Shown here in pieces: positions 34,501-47,780 of a stretch of DNA of 64,000 nucleotides. The position numbers and the translations under genes were made by a program. Position 1 is the stretch's first letter. Every line of letters starts with the position of its first letter. The notes beneath the pieces are model-generated. The model worked only from the letters and a program-made list of their open reading frames with translations, was not told where the DNA came from and did no database searches. Origin of the DNA: Anticarsia gemmatalis. Its lineage: Eukaryota; Arthropoda; Insecta; Lepidoptera; Erebidae. The DNA is taken from assembly GCF_050436995.1 (NCBI RefSeq), contig NC_134766.1, forward strand, positions 5,084,001 through 5,148,000, given 5' to 3'.

Positions 34501-35154
34501 TAGGATGATTTATAATTATGTGTTAACTTGTAACATTAATTTAATGTATGGGTTAATGGCGAGAGTAATTTAGATATAGAGTGTCAGTTTTGATTTAGAC
34601 TTGTATTAAATATTTGGTGATTAGTACAATATAAAAAATAAATTTAGGTTTAGTTTTTAAGATAAGTTTATTTCGTTAAAATAGTTTTTCAGAAAGAACG
34701 AGGAATATTTTTGATGTCTTCTAATACCATTTTCTTATGTATTGTTGTGTTTGTACATTTATCGTTCGGTAATTAAAGACCAATTTTCAGTGCCTGGTTT
34801 ACTCTAAGTTATTATTTTATTTTTGGGACAAATGTACGGAGAAAATGTCCTGTTCGGTCTTAAGCCTTAACTCAAGACTCACTCAAAAAGCATTAAGCCA
34901 CTTATTTCCTTTACAATATTTCGCATAAGATAATAATATGAAACAATTTCTCAACATATCTTCAGACAAGTCTCATACATTGTGCGTGTTGGAGCAGCTC
35001 CAAGCGCTAAAACGTCAGGTTTCCGCTTCCCTAGTGAACTGAGCCTCGTTCAACTTGAGTGTTGTTGTACTATATGGTTAAATGTGTAATATATAGGGAA
35101 ATAATAGACGTATGATTTGTCGTGGAATTATGTGTGGGGATCTAGTGTGAGAAT

Positions 35155-35220
35155 GAATAATCTCTGCCTACATTTATGGGAAGAAAGCGTGACTTTATGA
35201 ATGTATCTATGTATGTATAA
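35155..35220 (+). repeat. Short repeat D
   Basis: 'ataatctctgcctacattta', 'tgggaagaaagcgtgacttt' and 'atgaatgtatctatgtatgt'. Confidence 0.45.
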
Positions 35221-35292
35221 ATACCGGGATTGTTTTGTTGATAGCATAGTTGGCATGTCAAAATACATATAATAATTTCGTGGTTTCTAACC

Positions 35293-35378
35293 CTCTCTTG
35301 GCCAGCGTGGTGGACTCAAGGCCTAACCTGTTCCTCATAATAGGAGGAGACAACCGTGCGACATTAATGGGTTAAATT
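35293..35378 (+). repeat. CCCAGCAGTGGGA-type repeat
   Basis: 'ttggccagcgtggtggactc', 'aaggcctaacctgttcctca', 'taggaggagacaaccgtgcg' and 'cattaatgggttaaat'. The left and right blocks are well kept. Confidence 0.55.
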
Positions 35379-35756
35379 TATTTATTTTACTTTATATCTG
35401 AAGGTGTAAATAGAAATACAAACGTGGTTCTATGTCATAGGGTACCTATATATTATTCTTATAATAAAAACCTTTGGGAGGTTTTAGGTCAAACACAAAT
35501 CCACTCTTCACCAAAGTAGGTACATCTATTTCAACACAACTACAAGCCCAATGTTAGTGCAAGTCTTTTTAGGTTAAGCCCATTGAGCAGTCAGTGAATA
35601 CATGTTACGAACAGTGGCCATCGTCAATGGAGTGTAAAACGCTACTCAGTAACACAGTGTACACAAACTGGGAACTAGATTGAGTACCTACTGAAATTGT
35701 AGAGCAAAGACTAGCTGAACCGGCCAACGTTGTTTTGACATGAAAATTAAAAAAAG

Positions 35757-35904
35757 AAGTCTCACTTAGGGGCATGAAAAATAAATGTTGGACGATTCTC
35801 AGTCCTACTCAATATGCTCACAAAATTTAATGAGAATCGGTCAAGCCGTTTTGGAGGAGTATGGTAATGAAAACTTTGACGCGGGAATTTTATATATTAG
35901 ATAT
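35757..35904 (-). mobile_element. Possible 5' end of the second Helitron type
   Basis: 'gagaatcggtcaagccgttt', 'ggaggagtatgg' and 'gcgggaattttatatattag' followed by AT. On the minus strand the terminus reads TCTAATATATAAAATTCCCG after an A. This is a recurrent lepidopteran repeat terminus. Confidence 0.45.
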
Positions 35905-36930
35905 TGCTTAAAAAACTCGAAGTTCGCGGATCAATTTCAATTCGCTCGAAACGTCGGGTAAAGAAATAAAGTATTCTAACCTTTCATTTTCAGTCGCGCT
36001 TAAAACCCGTTACTTTATAATATTATGAGTACAAGTCACGAGAGTTTAAAATGTAATAAATTTTGTCGACGACTTATATCTTTGAAAGCATATAATTTAC
36101 TTGACGTTTAGTTAGTTCTTTAGTGCAAATAGGACCTAAAATGTTTTAGTTTTTGAGTAGTGTTTGAGATAAATCTCAATTTCAATTAGCTGCATTTCAA
36201 AGAATCTTAATCCGGCTCGGTAAACTAACATAGTTCTCCTGAGTCTTCGGAATAGAAGTGACATACCTCTTTACCTATGGGCTATAGCATCATAAGAAAA
36301 AGAAAAATATATAAACTTGTTACATGGTTTTACGTATTTTCGTTCCTATTTTATGAAAATATAATAAAAAATAAACTAAGTGAAGTGACTATTTTTCAGG
36401 CTCAATTTTAAACTAAAAAACATATACTGTGGACACTCTAAACAAAGTTTCGCGTATACAAGGATAGTTTGAAATTCGACTAGTGCTCGACTAAACGACG
36501 TCATTGACATACGAGTGTCGTGAAGTGCGAGCAAATAAAACTGCATGAAGTTCGGCGCGAGTCACTCTGTTCGTGATAGAGTTTGTACATAGAACTGAGA
36601 GATACAGAAGGTTCAGTGCATAAATATAAATTTTATGGTTACGGCATATGATTTCTACATTCTATTAAGATTATACATATGTATGCACGTTTCCAAAGTA
36701 GGAAAGGTAAACCTATTTGAAGAATTTATAAAAATTCAACAAGAAAATTGCTAAGTAGGTCCCTTATTAATAAATCTCTTAATTGTACATAATGTACCAG
36801 GATAGTAATAAAATAAATAAAAACAATGAAACTTAAATCTAAATACAATACTAATGTACAATCTTTATTAAATGAATATTTAGTCACCCCCTAAAAAGTG
36901 GAAGGTACTTACTAAAACTTTTTATATAAA

Positions 36931-36998
36931 CCCAATTTTATTTCTCTGCTGGGCAAAGGTCTCCTCCTAATTGAGAGAGGGGCTAGGCCTTGAGTCTC
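36931..36998 (-). repeat. CCCAGCAGTGGGA-type repeat, minus strand
   Basis: 'ctctgctgggcaaaggtctc' then 'ctcctaattgagagaggggc' and 'taggccttgagtc'. Same family as 35293 in reverse. Confidence 0.55.
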
Positions 36999-37627
36999 AA
37001 AACAAAAACAAACGCCGAAATATAGCTGTGTTAATATGTATCTCTTTTATCTATCAGCAGAGCAACTGATTTAGCCTATCCTGTAATATTTTTGATGAAA
37101 ATCACCGTCTTCTATCGATCCTTTCAGATTTAATCTTCTTTAGTTCTCTACTTCTGTTCTGTCCATATTCTGTGGCTCTAAACTCAAGTGTCATGTGCGC
37201 GTTGGTGTGTATATCAAAATTTTTCCACGTCTCTTTCAAAAAGGCATCTCGTCGCGAACGTTTGCATTCATTTGTATGTATATTTGTAAGTTTGTGTGAG
37301 GAAATGAACATGGCTGTATAATTTTATATGACGTTTAATATTTTGTGTATCCGCCGCGCGAGTTCCGCTGAATGTTGAATACAGAGTAGTTAGCGTGGGA
37401 ACTATTGCACTTGGTAACAGCCAGTGTGCTGGCTTTAACTACGAGTTATTTTTATATCTTTTGCCAGCTATGACTTTGCTGCTATAACTTTCATACTTTT
37501 GCATTGGATTGTTAAAAGGTATCTATCTAAAATTATCTGAAATAAATTCTCAACTTAGTGTAAATAAATAATACATACTTAATAACGTTTTCTTAAAAGA
37601 TTAGACCCTTTGGTCATAAAAAAATAT

Positions 37628-37661
37628 GCTGAGAATGTTGGTCTATACCAACATTCTTAGC
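37628..37661. repeat. Short inverted repeat
   Basis: GCTGAGAATGTTGGT pairs with ACCAACATTCTTAGC (one mismatch) around four bases. Confidence 0.8.
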
Positions 37662-37821
37662 TGAGAACTATTTTTTTTCAAAACTGACTGCTATGTATAC
37701 ATTTCTATTTATTACAGTGCGTAAATTTCTAAAGAATTGTATCATTTGCTGTAATTAAATTAAAAGAAATGTATAATTTATAATGGGCTTAACCTACCCT
37801 TGATACCTTAATCCAGTACTT

Positions 37822-37886
37822 TTAACCCGTGAGTACTATTCCACTGCTGGGCAAAGGTCTCCTAAATGGAGGAGGGATAAGGAGTC
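37822..37886 (-). repeat. CCCAGCAGTGGGA-type repeat, minus strand
   Basis: 'taacccgtgagtactattcc', 'actgctgggcaaaggtctcc' and 'aaatggaggagggataagga'. Confidence 0.5.
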
Positions 37887-39726
37887 AATAGGAGCCGTCT
37901 TAAAACAGTAGTTTGCAAGCCGTTATAAAAAAAAATCTATTTACAAACTGCCAGTGTTCTCACTCCATACTTCTGCAACTTCAATTCTCAATTACGTAGC
38001 CGTGAAGGCATAACGTCTTAAACCCACACAGCTATTTAAGTAACAAGTTTGAGCGCGCACTCAGCTCGCTACTCCGATAGTTTGAGTGTTTAGAACAAGC
38101 TAACTTAACTGTGAGCTTACCATATCATGATCTTGTTGCGCTGAGAATAGAGAATGCTGAAACTGAAATATATTACGAAGCTTTATTTATGTTATCCTGT
38201 TAATGGCCGGATTTTCCATCTTCTAAATACTTTGTTTGATGAATAAGTGTGAAAATTTGACAGATTGTTTTGACAGAATTACGTGTAAAAATGTTAAAAT
38301 CGCCTCTTTATTTAAAAAAATATGTTATTTTTATTCAATCAACCAGAATAGAAAAGTGGCATTATTATAAAAAAAAACTGCATGAAATAAAATCATAAAC
38401 AAAAAATAACAAACATACCTAAGTAATCGATTTTGTTACAATAATGTATTCAAATATGAAAAATAATATACAACATACATGTGACGGAGTTCAAATTACA
38501 CTAAACAACAAATCAAACAAATCAACAAATTCAAATTGACAATCAACACCTTATCAACTAATCAAACGAGTTTGACATCCCGCCACCGAATGTAATCGAT
38601 ACAGACTTCCAATTCGATTAGCGTACCGATTAATCGACACGACACCTTCCTTTTTAAATTAGATCAGGCAAAGGCAACGCAAGCTTCAGCCAGTGATGAC
38701 GTCACCGGGTGTCATTTCCTATGGCGGCTTCGCAGCGGTAATTTGAGATGACGAGTTCGGTTATACAAATTTCCGAGTGAACCGCTCCGATATTTCCGTA
38801 ATGGATGAAACTGATCGACTGTTCTATGGATGTCGTGTTTATAAATGTTGCAGAATGTTCTGTAATATTGGCGATATGTGACTTAGGCAACTTGGATTTA
38901 AGAAAATATTGTCTGATGCAATTTCTGACGGTTCTATCAATGAATTCTGTCAGTCTTGAAGATGTTTCTTTATAGAATCAGCTATGTACATGATTCTTCA
39001 AAAGAATAATGGCTTAAAATAGGGTAATCCGTTAAAAAAATTTGAATATTATGTACAAACCTCTATAGTTTAAAAACCTTAGAAGTTAAAGTTCATCAGT
39101 GATTAATTTAATGAGACATTAAACAATTGCTCACTTATTCTTTGTATTTTTAGGAAAATACACTTATTACAGACAAAATATTACGCAAAAATAATCTCAA
39201 GTCCAACCATTTTTAATAAAACATCCATATTACTCTCAAAACTGAAACGAAAAAACACAAGTCATTTTATTTCTTTTTGATATGAACATTTTAATTAAAA
39301 TGTTTCTCAGTTGGACCGCATAACACATGGCGACGACGAAAGTGTTTAAAGCTTCCACCATTTAAATATTTCACCGTCTATCTAGATGGGGTTGGGGGTG
39401 GTTCCATGTAAATCGATGAAGGGAGGACGGCCCCGCCAGTTGCTTCTATTACTGGCTTTTTTTCGTTTTGTTTATTCCGCCATTAATGAAAACTGTCCGG
39501 TTCGGGATGTCTGTTCTCAATTGTCTTGTGGTACTTAGAACTAGGGATGGTATTCTCGATAGTCGTAGATTAGGAGTTGTGATTGATTAAGGTTTTAAAA
39601 TGTTGACAAGATAATACTGTAGATTACTTAATATATTTTGGTTAAAATTTATGTTTCATGAGGAATTGTGCTTTTACCTTAATTATATGAATAAATCTTT
39701 CTCAATTAAAGAGAATAAGTAATTTT

Positions 39727-39936
39727 AACCCGTTAATATCCCATTGCTGGGCAAGCGTCTCCTCTCAGAATGAAAAATAGTAAAGTTGTAATCTACAACT
39801 GACACTAAAGATAAAGAACAAGATATTATATTTTTTGTAATTTTCATTCTCGTGGATTCATGACCTAACCTCTCCCTCATTCCAGGAGGAGACTGTTGCC
39901 CAGCAGTGGGAGATTAATGGGTTAAATTTATAATAG
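39727..39936. repeat. Inverted pair of CCCAGCAGTGGGA-type repeats
   Basis: 'taacccgttaatatcccatt' and 'gctgggcaagcgtctcctct' on the left mirror 'gaggagactgttgcccagca' and 'gtgggagattaatgggtta' on the right: about 40 bp inverted arms around 130 bases. The right arm also carries 'attcatgacctaacctctcc'. Confidence 0.6.
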
Positions 39937-42912
39937 TCACCACTTCGAGAGTTATTAAAAAAAGCGCCGGTACGTTGTTAATTCTACTAACGTGTACAAA
40001 AACAAGCAATTTAACATGTTAATATAAATTTTCAGCACATTGCTAGCGCACGTGCGCGCGTGGTTATGTAGCCAGTGTTGTTCTTTTTGTTTTGGCTGTT
40101 CGGCTGTACGGCTGCGTGCCTTTGCCTGTTGATAACAAAATGTTGTGTTCGTAGCTATGGTCGTTCGAGAAAATTATTGGCGGGAAACGCGATTTAATTT
40201 AGTTTTGGTAATGCACTAGCGCGATGTAAGACTAAGTTGGTAGTCTATTTAAACAATGATAATATTTATTCAAAGTTAAGTTAACCAATATTTATTGTCC
40301 TATGTGTAAAAATGCTTGGATAAATGCGGTTATTCAGACCATAGAAAATGTGTATTTTTATGATTGCGGGCATTAGACAACAGGTCAAGGAAATTTAAAG
40401 AAATAGGTATAAATCTAAAAGTTCCCCTATCAGCATAGTTTGAACATAATAACATACTAATATTGCAGTATTTACAATAAAAGCAGTATTTTGTTTCCCT
40501 CATTTCAAAAAGATATTTGTTTTATATCACAAACTTCAATATTCTACACAAAATCCAACGGGAACATTTTCTATACTTCCCATAGTTCTCGTTCTCGCAG
40601 CGAGATCGTGTATCTCGTTAAAACTGTAACATGATTGCATGCATCCCCGCAGTCCGTACACCGCGGTGTCGCCGCCTGATTGATGTTTGTGCCTTGTCTT
40701 TTGTCATAACTACACTACCTACACATAGATGCAGGAAATACGTGAATAAACTTTCGAAAAATATTTTTTTTAATGTGTGGCTAGATGGCAAACTGGTGAT
40801 AAAGTTGTTAAAACCTTCCGAAAATCATGCCTTTCAGTGGTATTAGTTCTAATGTCTAAAGGTTAGTTTCTATACCCTTTTGTCGTATAGCTTACTAATT
40901 AAACAATATTGGGTTTAAATCTAATTTGTTGAAGAAAGAATAGGGAGATTGATAATATTATGGTCGTAAAGTGAGACAAATAGAGGCTGACGTATTTTGC
41001 GCCGTGTTTACTTAATACAACTCTCGTTAATGACAATGGTATGAACTTATAGAGTGATAGTATTTTATCAGCTGTAATTTTAAAATAAAAGAACCAAAAG
41101 CTTAACCAGTCATCACAAAACAAACTAAACTGCAACGTCCTAACAAATTCCATTTATTCCTTCACCACAGAGTTTTAATTTCGTTGAAATTGTGTAGCAA
41201 TAACGTAACATCTGCAATCCCTTGAATAAACGCAATTAAAAAGTTGAGCGTTGTCTGTGGTCGTGGAAGGGCTCTTTGTAAAGTTGTGAGTTATCTTATT
41301 ACTAAGTCCCTTTACTGATTTGCTTTTATATAATAGATGGAGTTAAAACGTCTGTTGTCCCTCATTATGTAATCATGTTGATGTTTGTTATTGTTTGTTA
41401 CAAGCAATTAAAATTAAATTTAACATGGATAGAGATATTTGAACAGAAGTTTTGTAGCGACTTTCCGCACGCGCTGTCTGTTTGTTCCCAGTTGAGATAG
41501 AATTTTGTTTATGTCTCGTTGATATTTGTTTGTAAAGTTCTAGCTTTGCTGGAGTTATTTGTAATGTTGGAGCAAATATGTCACTGATTATACGTATTAT
41601 TATAGTATTAAGGCATGATCATTTTCAATTAGTACAAGATATATTCAGATTTGTCTGTCTTGCCGTTACCTTGTGTGTATTGTCGCGTCTCTACTAGCGA
41701 AAGGTGCTTCTATTTATTTTAATCGTTGAAAATGCCTATGCGTGCCATGGGTGCTATGCCAATTATTAATCAATACTGGAATAACCTAATTAAACGAAGA
41801 TTTAGAATACTTATTTATTTATTTTGTGGAATATTTCCACACTAATGAAAAAATAATTACACGTATACTACCTAAATTACTAAATCTGAAAACTTTATAC
41901 TAGTTTTATACCAACGGAGAGTCATTCTTTGTCCCATTCATATTTCCCGTCGTCCTTAAATATAAGATACTTTACAATATTTTTCTTTTACATTTCGTGA
42001 AGATTTACATAGTAAAGCGATGTTTCGTAGTAAAGTCAGTAAGTGTTTGTGTTTCGACACGTTCGTTAAGGAACAGACTCGGCTAACAGGGAGAGAGTGA
42101 AAGAGTTGTTTGCGCTGAACAATTTGTGAGGATTATATTATAATGATGATTCTCGCGTAGTGTTGTTTGAAAATGTTGAGTTTATGTTGTAGATTTAGTA
42201 TTTGGAAGTGCAGTTTTGTTACTGCATAAAACACTTTCTCATAACTTAGTTTTCAGAGATATTTTTTAATAAAGTGCTATAGTATTATAATTACTCATTT
42301 TACTGTTCTTATCATTTAAAAAGGTATTATGCTTTTAATTTTTACTTTATTATCCTCTCTGAAAAATATCCATTACCATTTTTTTTATTTTCGTATGGTT
42401 ATTGTGGATTGTCAACGGTTAAAGACGCCTTAAACATTTAACGTGGCTGGCTATCTATCGGGTTCGACTTAACATGTCTTCCAAAATCATAGTATAATAT
42501 ACCTCTACGGTTGAATTCAGGAATCAACAATTTTTTAAGTCAGTTAAAGAAAAGACAGCAGCAACTCAGTTTAAATACGGCTCCACAATATGTGACCAAC
42601 CACTGACCAAACTTAAACATAAAGCTTAAAACTAACAAAAAGTGCACTCAACCTCAGCAAAAAACTGGACTAGGAACTAAGTTGGATCAGTAACCCGAAG
42701 CCTTCCCTCAAAGGTTGACTCTTCGGCCTATGGTCCCAACTTTCTATTGAACACTACCTACCAACTTTTACTGACGGACATTTTTTATTTCGATCCTCTC
42801 GTGAAATTTTCAATGAGTATTGAGATAAAATTGAATGTAGATACTGGTTTTGGTGTTTGCGAATGGTGATAGAAATGTCGAGGATTTTTCTTTAGTTGAG
42901 TTTATATAGGAA

Positions 42913-43177
42913 CTAGCTGAACCGTGCAACTTCGTTTGCGTCATATAAGATAGAATGGGTCAAAATTTTCCCCGTTTTTGTAACATTTTTATTGTTACTC
43001 TGCTCCTGTTGGTCCTAGCGTAATAATATATACCCTTTAACCTTCCTCGATAAGTGGGCTATCTAACACTGAAAGAATTTTTCAAATCGGACCAGTAGTT
43101 CCTGAGATTAGCGCGTTCAAACAAACAAACAAACAAACAAACAAACTCTTCAGCTTTATAATATTAGTAAGTATAGA
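42913..43177 (-). mobile_element. Non-autonomous Helitron, short family copy, minus strand
   Basis: On the + strand, CTAGCTGAACCGTGCAACTT to AGTAAGTATAGA. The 5' terminus carries a 4-base insertion (TCTATACTTACTAATATT). Hairpin still pairable. Confidence 0.8.
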
Positions 43178-43839
43178 TTAATATTTATGTTAAGAATGTT
43201 GACTAAAATGATAGATAGTGTGTTACAAAATCTCTACTATCTATAGAATTGTTATATTTAGAATTAAATGCTACGAAAGTTAGTTTTATTCATTAGAGAC
43301 TATAATCTTAAAATAATTCTGGAGTAGTAGTGAGTAATCGAAGCAATTTTAGAAAATATTTAGTAGAAATCCATTTTCTTTTGTCATAATTTATTAATCA
43401 GCATTCTTGCATTTCTGAAACCACATAAAATATATAATAACCACAAATCTTCAAACAAGCATTCAACTTGTAACATAAACAATTAGCAAAATAAAGCTCA
43501 TTAAAAAACTTTGTTCTCTGCCATCCCCAATCAGAAAAGGGCGTGATTAGCAAATAAAGATATAAAGAAAACGAAACAACTACTAAAAATAACAATAAAA
43601 GAATAAACGCAATAACATCTGCATTTGAAACAATGTTACAAACATCCACGTGACAAGTGTTATAGACAAGTGCGAGTTGTGCCGTAACATGCTGGACGTA
43701 TTGTAGGTATCGGGGGAAGGAAATAAAACTCTATGTTTATTGTTACGTAACTTTGTAGGTTTTATTGTATCTAGAGAATATGGATAAAGATTTAAACTTA
43801 GCTGTTGATTTTTTGAGCTGTTGATATTTGCTCAATAAG

Positions 43840-43935
43840 TACATTAGGCTGTTTAACGAGTGCGAGTGCAGATCATGGGGTCCCGGGTTTGATGCCCAAG
43901 TTAAATAAAGTGTTGTTGGATTTTGCCATTTTCTG
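43840..43935 (+). mobile_element. tRNA-like SINE fragment
   Basis: 'gtttaacgagtgcgagtgca' followed by 'ggggtcccgggtttgatgcc' and 'gttaaataaagtgttgttgg'. The B-box-like core resembles that at 4560. Confidence 0.35.
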
Positions 43936-44904
43936 GTTCCCTGAACTTTATTATATGCCCACTTTTTGGCAATAGTCTCGAATCTAACTCTACAAGTCCA
44001 ATATTTGGCATGGCAAAATACACTATTGCGATATAGGTACATATTTCTACTTACACCTTTTTCAACGAGAATTGATAAATAATAACAGCTCAAAATATCA
44101 TCATATTTTCGGCTCTCCGCATATTACCAACTTAAAGTCATAATTCAAGAACAATCTGCAATATACTTAAAATTAATGTTTCGAAATTGGTCCATCAGTT
44201 TCCGAGTTAACGTTCACATATTTAAACAACAGGTCATTGGACAAATAGGATGAGTTTTTACCAAGCCGGGTGGTCTACAAATTAAAATAATGATAAATTA
44301 TACTCACCTTGGCACAAATTGATATTTCTTCCTTTGTTTAAAGTTCGAAATTAATGTTTTTCACATTAGTACTTTTTATTTTTCATTTATTTCCTCTTGA
44401 GAACTGATTAACCTGCTACCATTGTTTTTATTTGATTGACGTGTAATTTAATGGTTCCTGAAACCCTTGGCCGTGATAGGTTAATTACTTGACGTCAAAA
44501 GATTTCGGAAATTAAGTGGCGACTTTGAAATTTTCAAACATCTGGCGAACACGCTTTTTAGTAGTGAGGTTTAAAAAGACATCTTAGGTTATTGTTCTGA
44601 TGAACTCATTAACGAGAATAGGTCTTAAATTACTTTCCTTTACTACGCGTAATCAGGTAAAGTGGTACTAAGTGAAATAAAAGTTCATGGCTATTTTTCA
44701 CTTCGGTAACTTAACAAATCGACGAGTAAACAAAAATATTGCGAAGAAAAGGAAAAAAAAAACATAATAATAAAACAATCTTTAGAAAAATTGTTTATTA
44801 CTCTGGAATATTATTATATCAAACTTCAAGTATAGATTGCTCCAGCGCCTAAAAATATTAAATACTTTTTACAATTAGTTTCACAACTATGTTTGTACGT
44901 AAAT

Positions 44905-44965
44905 GTCTCTCTGTCTCTGCATATCTCTATGGTAAAAAGCGTTTTATGTTTGTATGTACATATGT
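44905..44965 (+). repeat. Short repeat D
   Basis: 'ctctctgtctctgcatatct', 'ctatggtaaaaagcgtttta' and 'tgtttgtatgtacatatg'. Confidence 0.4.
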
Positions 44966-45549
44966 AACTGTTACTTTATAAAAAGCCGTCAAAGTGACAA
45001 CCAAAGAATATATTAAAACAACCGCACAAGAATCATATAAAAATAACATTATAACAAGAAACCGCAAACGTCTTTTATTCATAGCGGCATATATGAAAAA
45101 CATACGAGAGAAAAATATTTAATATCTAACTGGCACAAAAGGAACAATGGGTAAGTTTCGGTACTGTTTGAAACTGCGCAAACGGTTGGTCATTGTCAGG
45201 CGATTTGCACAAAAGACTTGCGACAAATGCACAGCTTATGTTTAAGTCATGTTTTAGTGCTCGAGTCGGCCATTTGTTGCACTCTGAGCTTGAAAGTCAG
45301 GGAGTTTGTTTCTTTAAATTGTTGTAACTTAGATGTTGCTTATGATAGGGTAGAAAAATGTCGGAAGAACAAATGCAATTTCTTTCGTTATCAGATACAA
45401 AAGACTTTATTTATTATTTGTTGACAAGTCCAATTATCCACTTATTTCTATAACCGTTTTTACGATATGTAAGTATTTTGATTTTCATGATACGATATTT
45501 AGGGATTAAATAGTTCTTAATACATTATTACTCGATATTGCCGATCTCG

Positions 45550-45803
45550 AGGCTCCCATAGCGAGTTGCGCTCACCGGTTGGTTTACGATCTGTGGGTTA
45601 AGCAGCCCTTGGCGCGATCATTCCATGGATGGGTGACCGCATAGTGGTATTTGAGCTGGGCGTCTACGTGCTTCGGAGGGCACGTAAAAAATCGGTCCCG
45701 GCTGTTGTCTACTAAGATAACAGTCGTTAAGACATGTCAAAGGCCTCACGGGCGGCTTGAACAACTTAGACACTAGGCTGACCACCAACCATATGACAAA
45801 CAA
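45550..45803 (+). mobile_element. 5S-rRNA-derived SINE, best-preserved copy
   Basis: The head reads 'cgatctgtgggttaagcagc' and 'ccatggatgggtgaccgc', very close to the 5S rRNA A-box and C-box. The body matches the copy at 14221. It ends 'accaaccatatgacaaacaa'. This is the best copy for a family consensus. Confidence 0.7.
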
Positions 45804-46806
45804 ATACTCAATATTAGTATTTTATAGATTATCTATCTAACTCTTAAACAAAGTTAACCTCCTAACGCAGACAAGACTTCGAAAAGTTGCACATAAACCT
45901 ATTTTATCAATCTAAACTTAGTCCCATATCGTTCGTCTTAAGTTGTGGCTAGAATAACCCCTCAATCAGTCACCCTATAGTGTGTAGAACTATCACGATA
46001 TATGGCTAATAGGAGGTGTCCCTCGCGCCACGAGCTTGTGTTCACTAACGAATTGGATTAGACGCCGACCTGCAGTGACGAGTTCGTAGGTATCTACAGG
46101 GAAGTGCTACAGGAATTACGGAAGAAATTTACTGCATTTAGAGTGAAGTGGTATTATTTTGTTGTGTAGATTTTCAGACGGATAAGGTTTTTGTATGGTT
46201 AAGAAAACTTTAACACTGTAAAACAAACAAAGTGACATAATTATGATCCGTTAGAGTAGCATAAACAATTTACTTTCAGTTTCTCCATTATGACCTATCT
46301 TTTCTAAATCTCAACGCATTCTTCAAAGCACACTTCAAGATATCCTTGGGACAGTAGCGGGTTAAAATTTTACTATCCGTTGTCCAAAAAGTCTTATTTT
46401 TGTGAATACTTGTTTTATACACCTACCTCTACCCTAACTTTTCTAACTTAGTAACACTTTTCTACATCGTATAGGCATGATTTGCATGTAATGCAAGTAT
46501 TCAACCATTTTTTTAAATGTAAATGTGCTTTCTTTTCTTCTTAGACCTTTACACGAGCAAAGTAAGCTAACATAGTTTGCCTAAAATGTCCGCAACTTGT
46601 TCTATTAGTTACCTCCAAACAAGAATCTAATGGACAAGGTTAGCATCACCACTAAGTTGTGTTGCGTAACGAGCTGGATTATCCGTCGTCGTACGAGGCA
46701 AGCGGTTGGCAAGCTACCAGATTTGGACTACAGATGAATGGATGTGTGGCGTGACAGTGTTGTTAGAAGGTGGTTAATTGGTAGTTGCTACTTTAGTTTA
46801 GATTGA

Positions 46807-46955
46807 TACTAGCTTCCGTCCGCGAATTCGTCACGTGAAACGTTTGTCTGGGGTAAAAAGTATCTTATACCTATGTGTGTTAAATGGTATTAAAACCCAT
46901 CCAATAGGCTTTTCGTGAAAGTGGAGCGATCATACATACATACACATCCAACCAA
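46807..46955 (-). mobile_element. Helitron-like lepidopteran repeat fragment (CTAGCTTCCG family)
   Basis: On the + strand it starts ACTAGCTTCCGTCCGCGAA and continues 'ggggtaaaaagtatcttat...gcttttcgtgaaagtg', ending in a CATACATACA tract. This order is familiar from a common lepidopteran repeat with a CTAG terminus. The distal (5') end is missing or diverged. Confidence 0.5.
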
Positions 46956-47122
46956 AAAAAATCTTTGGTTTAAACTGTTTGAATTCTACATAGATATTAT
47001 TGGATATATTAGAATTATTTATTTCTGAACTTGCATGAAAGATAACTAAATGTAACTTTTAAGATTAAGAGTACAACTTTTATTTACATGGACGATATCT
47101 TTTTGCAAAGTGAGCCGCGATT

Positions 47123-47200
47123 TTCATGTAAAATTTCTCGATAGCAAGCCGTCTGTCGATAGTCGATAGTAGTAGAGAATCGAGCTACGGTAATAGTCAA
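47123..47200 (-). repeat. Family C repeat fragment
   Basis: 'catgtaaaatttctcgatag', 'gatagtcgatagtagtagag' and 'aatcgagctacggtaa' equal the right end of the copy at 63703. Confidence 0.5.
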
Positions 47201-47684
47201 CTTGCGACCACAGCGAGTGTAACCTGCGCGAAAACATTAAGGGAAAATTCATGTTCGCGTTAATTCCCGTAATATTGGCATGCCTTCTCAGCCTCATTGT
47301 TAAGCAAAATGTATCCAAACGCGTGAAATTAAAATTGATTCCGACTGTAATTATAGCATCGTGAAATTGTCTGTCCATTGCATATTTTGTACGGATCGTT
47401 GCAGCCATTAATCATTGTAGTTATTCGATGGTAATGCTCGTTACTTTGTACTCGGTAGAAACAAAAAACTGATCACTGAATGTCAAGATTGATTTATGTT
47501 TATAACAAGTATGTGAACGTGAGCTTTTTATTTTAGTAATTTACTAGATTCTGTGGTAATTTTGTTTATTTTCAGTAGTACTTAATGGTATTTTATGCTT
47601 GATTCTGCTCTCAGACCCGCGCCAGCAATATATTTTTAAAACAAAATAGCAAAGAAATAAACAAAATATACTATTGCTAAATGT

Positions 47685-47780
47685 CTACGCCGCCCGTTAG
47701 AAGCGCTGATCAGATTTTCATACATTTTTCATACAAAATAGCTCCCCGGTTGGCTCTAGTCGATAGTGGTACAGGATCAA
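47685..47780 (-). repeat. Family C repeat fragment
   Basis: 'gcccgttagaagcgctgatc', 'agattttcatac' (partly duplicated as 'atttttcatac') and 'ctagtcgatagtggta'. Not the missing part of the 47123 fragment, since both share the right-end motif. Confidence 0.5.

Larger units (their letters stand above)
35905..42912. other. No exon seen outside listed repeats
   Basis: 38577-38705 groups ATCGAT/ATTA-type motifs ('tgtaatcgatacag', 'cgattagcgtaccgattaat') with a perfect CRE at 38697, possibly an enhancer. 40020-40140 is GC/GT-rich ('agcgcacgtgcgcgcgtggt'). No ORF is convincing. Confidence 0.4.

Noticed and set aside
44640..44662. CAG|GTAAAG as a further ratchet point
   Set aside because: The pyrimidine tract is broken by TACGCGTAA directly before CAG, and the donor is weak. 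It cannot be ruled out but is not supported.
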